From Acidobacteria bacterium UBA2994 (GTDB taxonomy: Bacteria; Acidobacteriota; Vicinamibacteria; Vicinamibacterales; UBA8438): a stretch of 23,690 nucleotides of DNA. This document shows positions 22,675-23,690 of the stretch, in pieces. The stretch lies in assembly GCA_002346545.1 (NCBI GenBank), contig DEAA01000082.1, forward strand, positions 821-24,510. The letters are read 5' to 3'. Position 1 is the stretch's first letter. Each line of letters opens with the position of its first letter. A program made the translations under genes and the position numbers. Under the pieces are notes generated by a model. It saw nothing but the letters and a program-made list of their open reading frames with translations, was not told the DNA's origin and did not search any database.

Positions 22675-23690
22675 ATGAAGCCACTCATGCCATGCCATCG
22701 AGGCTGGCTGTTCGCACTGACTCTTTTCGCCACCTCTCCCTCTGCCTTCGCCCAAGAGGTCCGAACCGACGCACGGATCGCAATCACGCCCTTCGAGAAC
22801 CTCAGCGGAGCCCCAGAGGATAGCTGGATCGGCACGGGAATCGCCGAAACCCTGGCCGCCGAGCTGGGCGGAGCCGGGTTCCAGGTGCAGTGGGGCCCGA
22901 CGCCCCGTCCTGTCTCGTTGCAGGTCACCGGCGGGTATCAGCGGCTGGGAGACCAGCTCCGACTCACGGCGCGAGTTACCGACCCCAGCTCCGGAGCCGT
23001 AGCGGCCTCCGCCCGGGTAGACGGGACGATGGGAGACCTGTTCAGCCTCCAGGACGACCTTGCGTCCCGACTTCTTGATGCGATGCAGTCGGCGAATGCG
23101 CCGGCCTCACCCGCCGAACCCGCACCGCGAGCCATGCCAGCACCAGCGGCCGAGCCGGCCCTGTCCGACCCGGAACCGACGTCCGGATCTGATGTCGACC
23201 TGAGCGGGTTGGCGGCCATCCCAACCACTTTGATCGACGGTCCTCCCCCGCCGGAAGCGCCAGCGACGTTGAGTCGGGACGAGGCGGGCCGGGTCACCGT
23301 ACGCGCCGTCAGAATCGACCAGCCGATCGACATAGACGGCCTCCTCAACGAGACCGTCTATGAAACGGTCGACTCGCTCGATGGCTTTGTCCAGCAGTTG
23401 CCAGACAACGGCGAACCCGCCACCGAGCGGACCGAGGCCTGGATCTTCTTCGACGACGACAACATCTATGTCACCGGCCGCATGTGGGACTCCGCCCCCG
23501 AATCAGAGTGGGTCGCCAACGAGATGCAGCGCGACTCGTTCCAGTTAATTGACAACGAAACCTTCAGCGTCGCACTCGACACGTTCTACGACCGCCGCAA
23601 CGGCTATGCGTTCATGGTCAACCCGCTCGGAGGGTTCTTCGACTATCAGCTTACCGACGAGGGCAACCCGAACAGCGACTGGAATCCGAT
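22675..23690 (+). CDS. Secreted TolB/FlgO-like domain fused to CBM9-like DUF5916 region (cut by window edge)
   Basis: The first 338 residues of a longer protein running off the right edge. Signal peptide about 1-27 (ending SAFAQ). Residues about 33-138 resemble the TolB N-terminal/FlgO-type domain (RIAITPFENLSGAPEDSWIG, then LRLTARVTDPSSGAVAASARV). A Pro/Ala/Glu-rich linker covers about 140-200. From about 208 the sequence matches a CBM9-like domain as in DUF5916 proteins (IDQPIDIDGLLNETVYE, TEAWIFFDDDNIYVTGRMWD, VALDTFYDRRNGYAFMVNPLG); those proteins usually continue into an outer-membrane beta-barrel, not visible here. It may bind sugars at the cell surface. No strong ribosome site precedes ATG 22675, and ATG 22687 is an alternative. 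The 117-bp gap to the divergent lipoprotein gene shows no clear promoter. Confidence 0.85.
   Translation, partial: MKPLMPCHRGWLFALTLFATSPSAFAQEVRTDARIAITPFENLSGAPEDSWIGTGIAETLAAELGGAGFQVQWGPTPRPVSLQVTGGYQRLGDQLRLTARVTDPSSGAVAASARVDGTMGDLFSLQDDLASRLLDAMQSANAPASPAEPAPRAMPAPAAEPALSDPEPTSGSDVDLSGLAAIPTTLIDGPPPPEAPATLSRDEAGRVTVRAVRIDQPIDIDGLLNETVYETVDSLDGFVQQLPDNGEPATERTEAWIFFDDDNIYVTGRMWDSAPESEWVANEMQRDSFQLIDNETFSVALDTFYDRRNGYAFMVNPLGGFFDYQLTDEGNPNSDWNP

Overview
This is a GC-rich (low-60s % by eye), gene-dense bacterial chromosome segment. The secreted-protein repertoire suggests an Acidobacteriota genome, perhaps Vicinamibacteria-like: two VWFA-type secreted proteins of the acidobacterial kind, a TonB receptor with an N-terminal regulatory-like domain, NHL and SMP-30 propellers, a PQQ dehydrogenase, a BD-FAE-like esterase and a DUF5916/CBM9-like protein. 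That assignment is inferred from family content; no rRNA or other taxonomic marker is present. I saw no tRNA, rRNA, CRISPR array, insertion sequence, integrase or phage gene. No gene-free stretch exceeds about 130 bp.

Left half (1-11389): everything reads on the minus strand. In transcription order: a secreted protein of unknown function, a beta-propeller lactonase, an FkbM-type methyltransferase, a cytochrome c lipoprotein, a PQQ-dependent dehydrogenase, an acyl-CoA ligase, an NHL propeller protein, a small secreted protein whose frame is broken by one TGA, and a VWFA protein. Gaps are 10-40 bp or overlaps, so this could be one transcription unit. It has a TATAAT hexamer at its head (11408-11413) and a 10-bp stem-loop at its tail (1536-1565). 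Beyond the stem-loop lie a small CxxC/His protein and the N-terminal half of a TonB-dependent receptor with a His/Asp/Glu-rich loop, together a likely metal-uptake pair.

Middle (11495-16328): a crotonase-fold isomerase/hydratase on plus; convergent to it, an aminotransferase overlapping a second VWFA gene on minus; then a plus-strand pair, a SpoU/TrmH RNA methyltransferase and an aldose 1-epimerase.

Right (16340-20637): a D-2-hydroxyacid dehydrogenase (minus) is divergent from an APH-type kinase, whose stop overlaps the start of an enolase paralog. Only 16 bp separate the two divergent start codons as called. The enolase keeps its general base and metal ligands but has lost the histidine equivalent to yeast His373, and has Asp in place of Glu168. 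A hydroxyacid reductase, a kinase and an enolase-like dehydratase make a chemically sensible series (keto acid to hydroxy acid to phospho-hydroxy acid to enol phosphate). This is the best candidate for an undescribed pathway here. A secreted esterase follows.

Right end (20657-23690): a secreted protein with two tandem NTF2-like domains, a SMP-30-like lipoprotein, and, divergent to it, the N-terminal part of a secreted protein joining a TolB/FlgO-like domain to a CBM9-like DUF5916 region.
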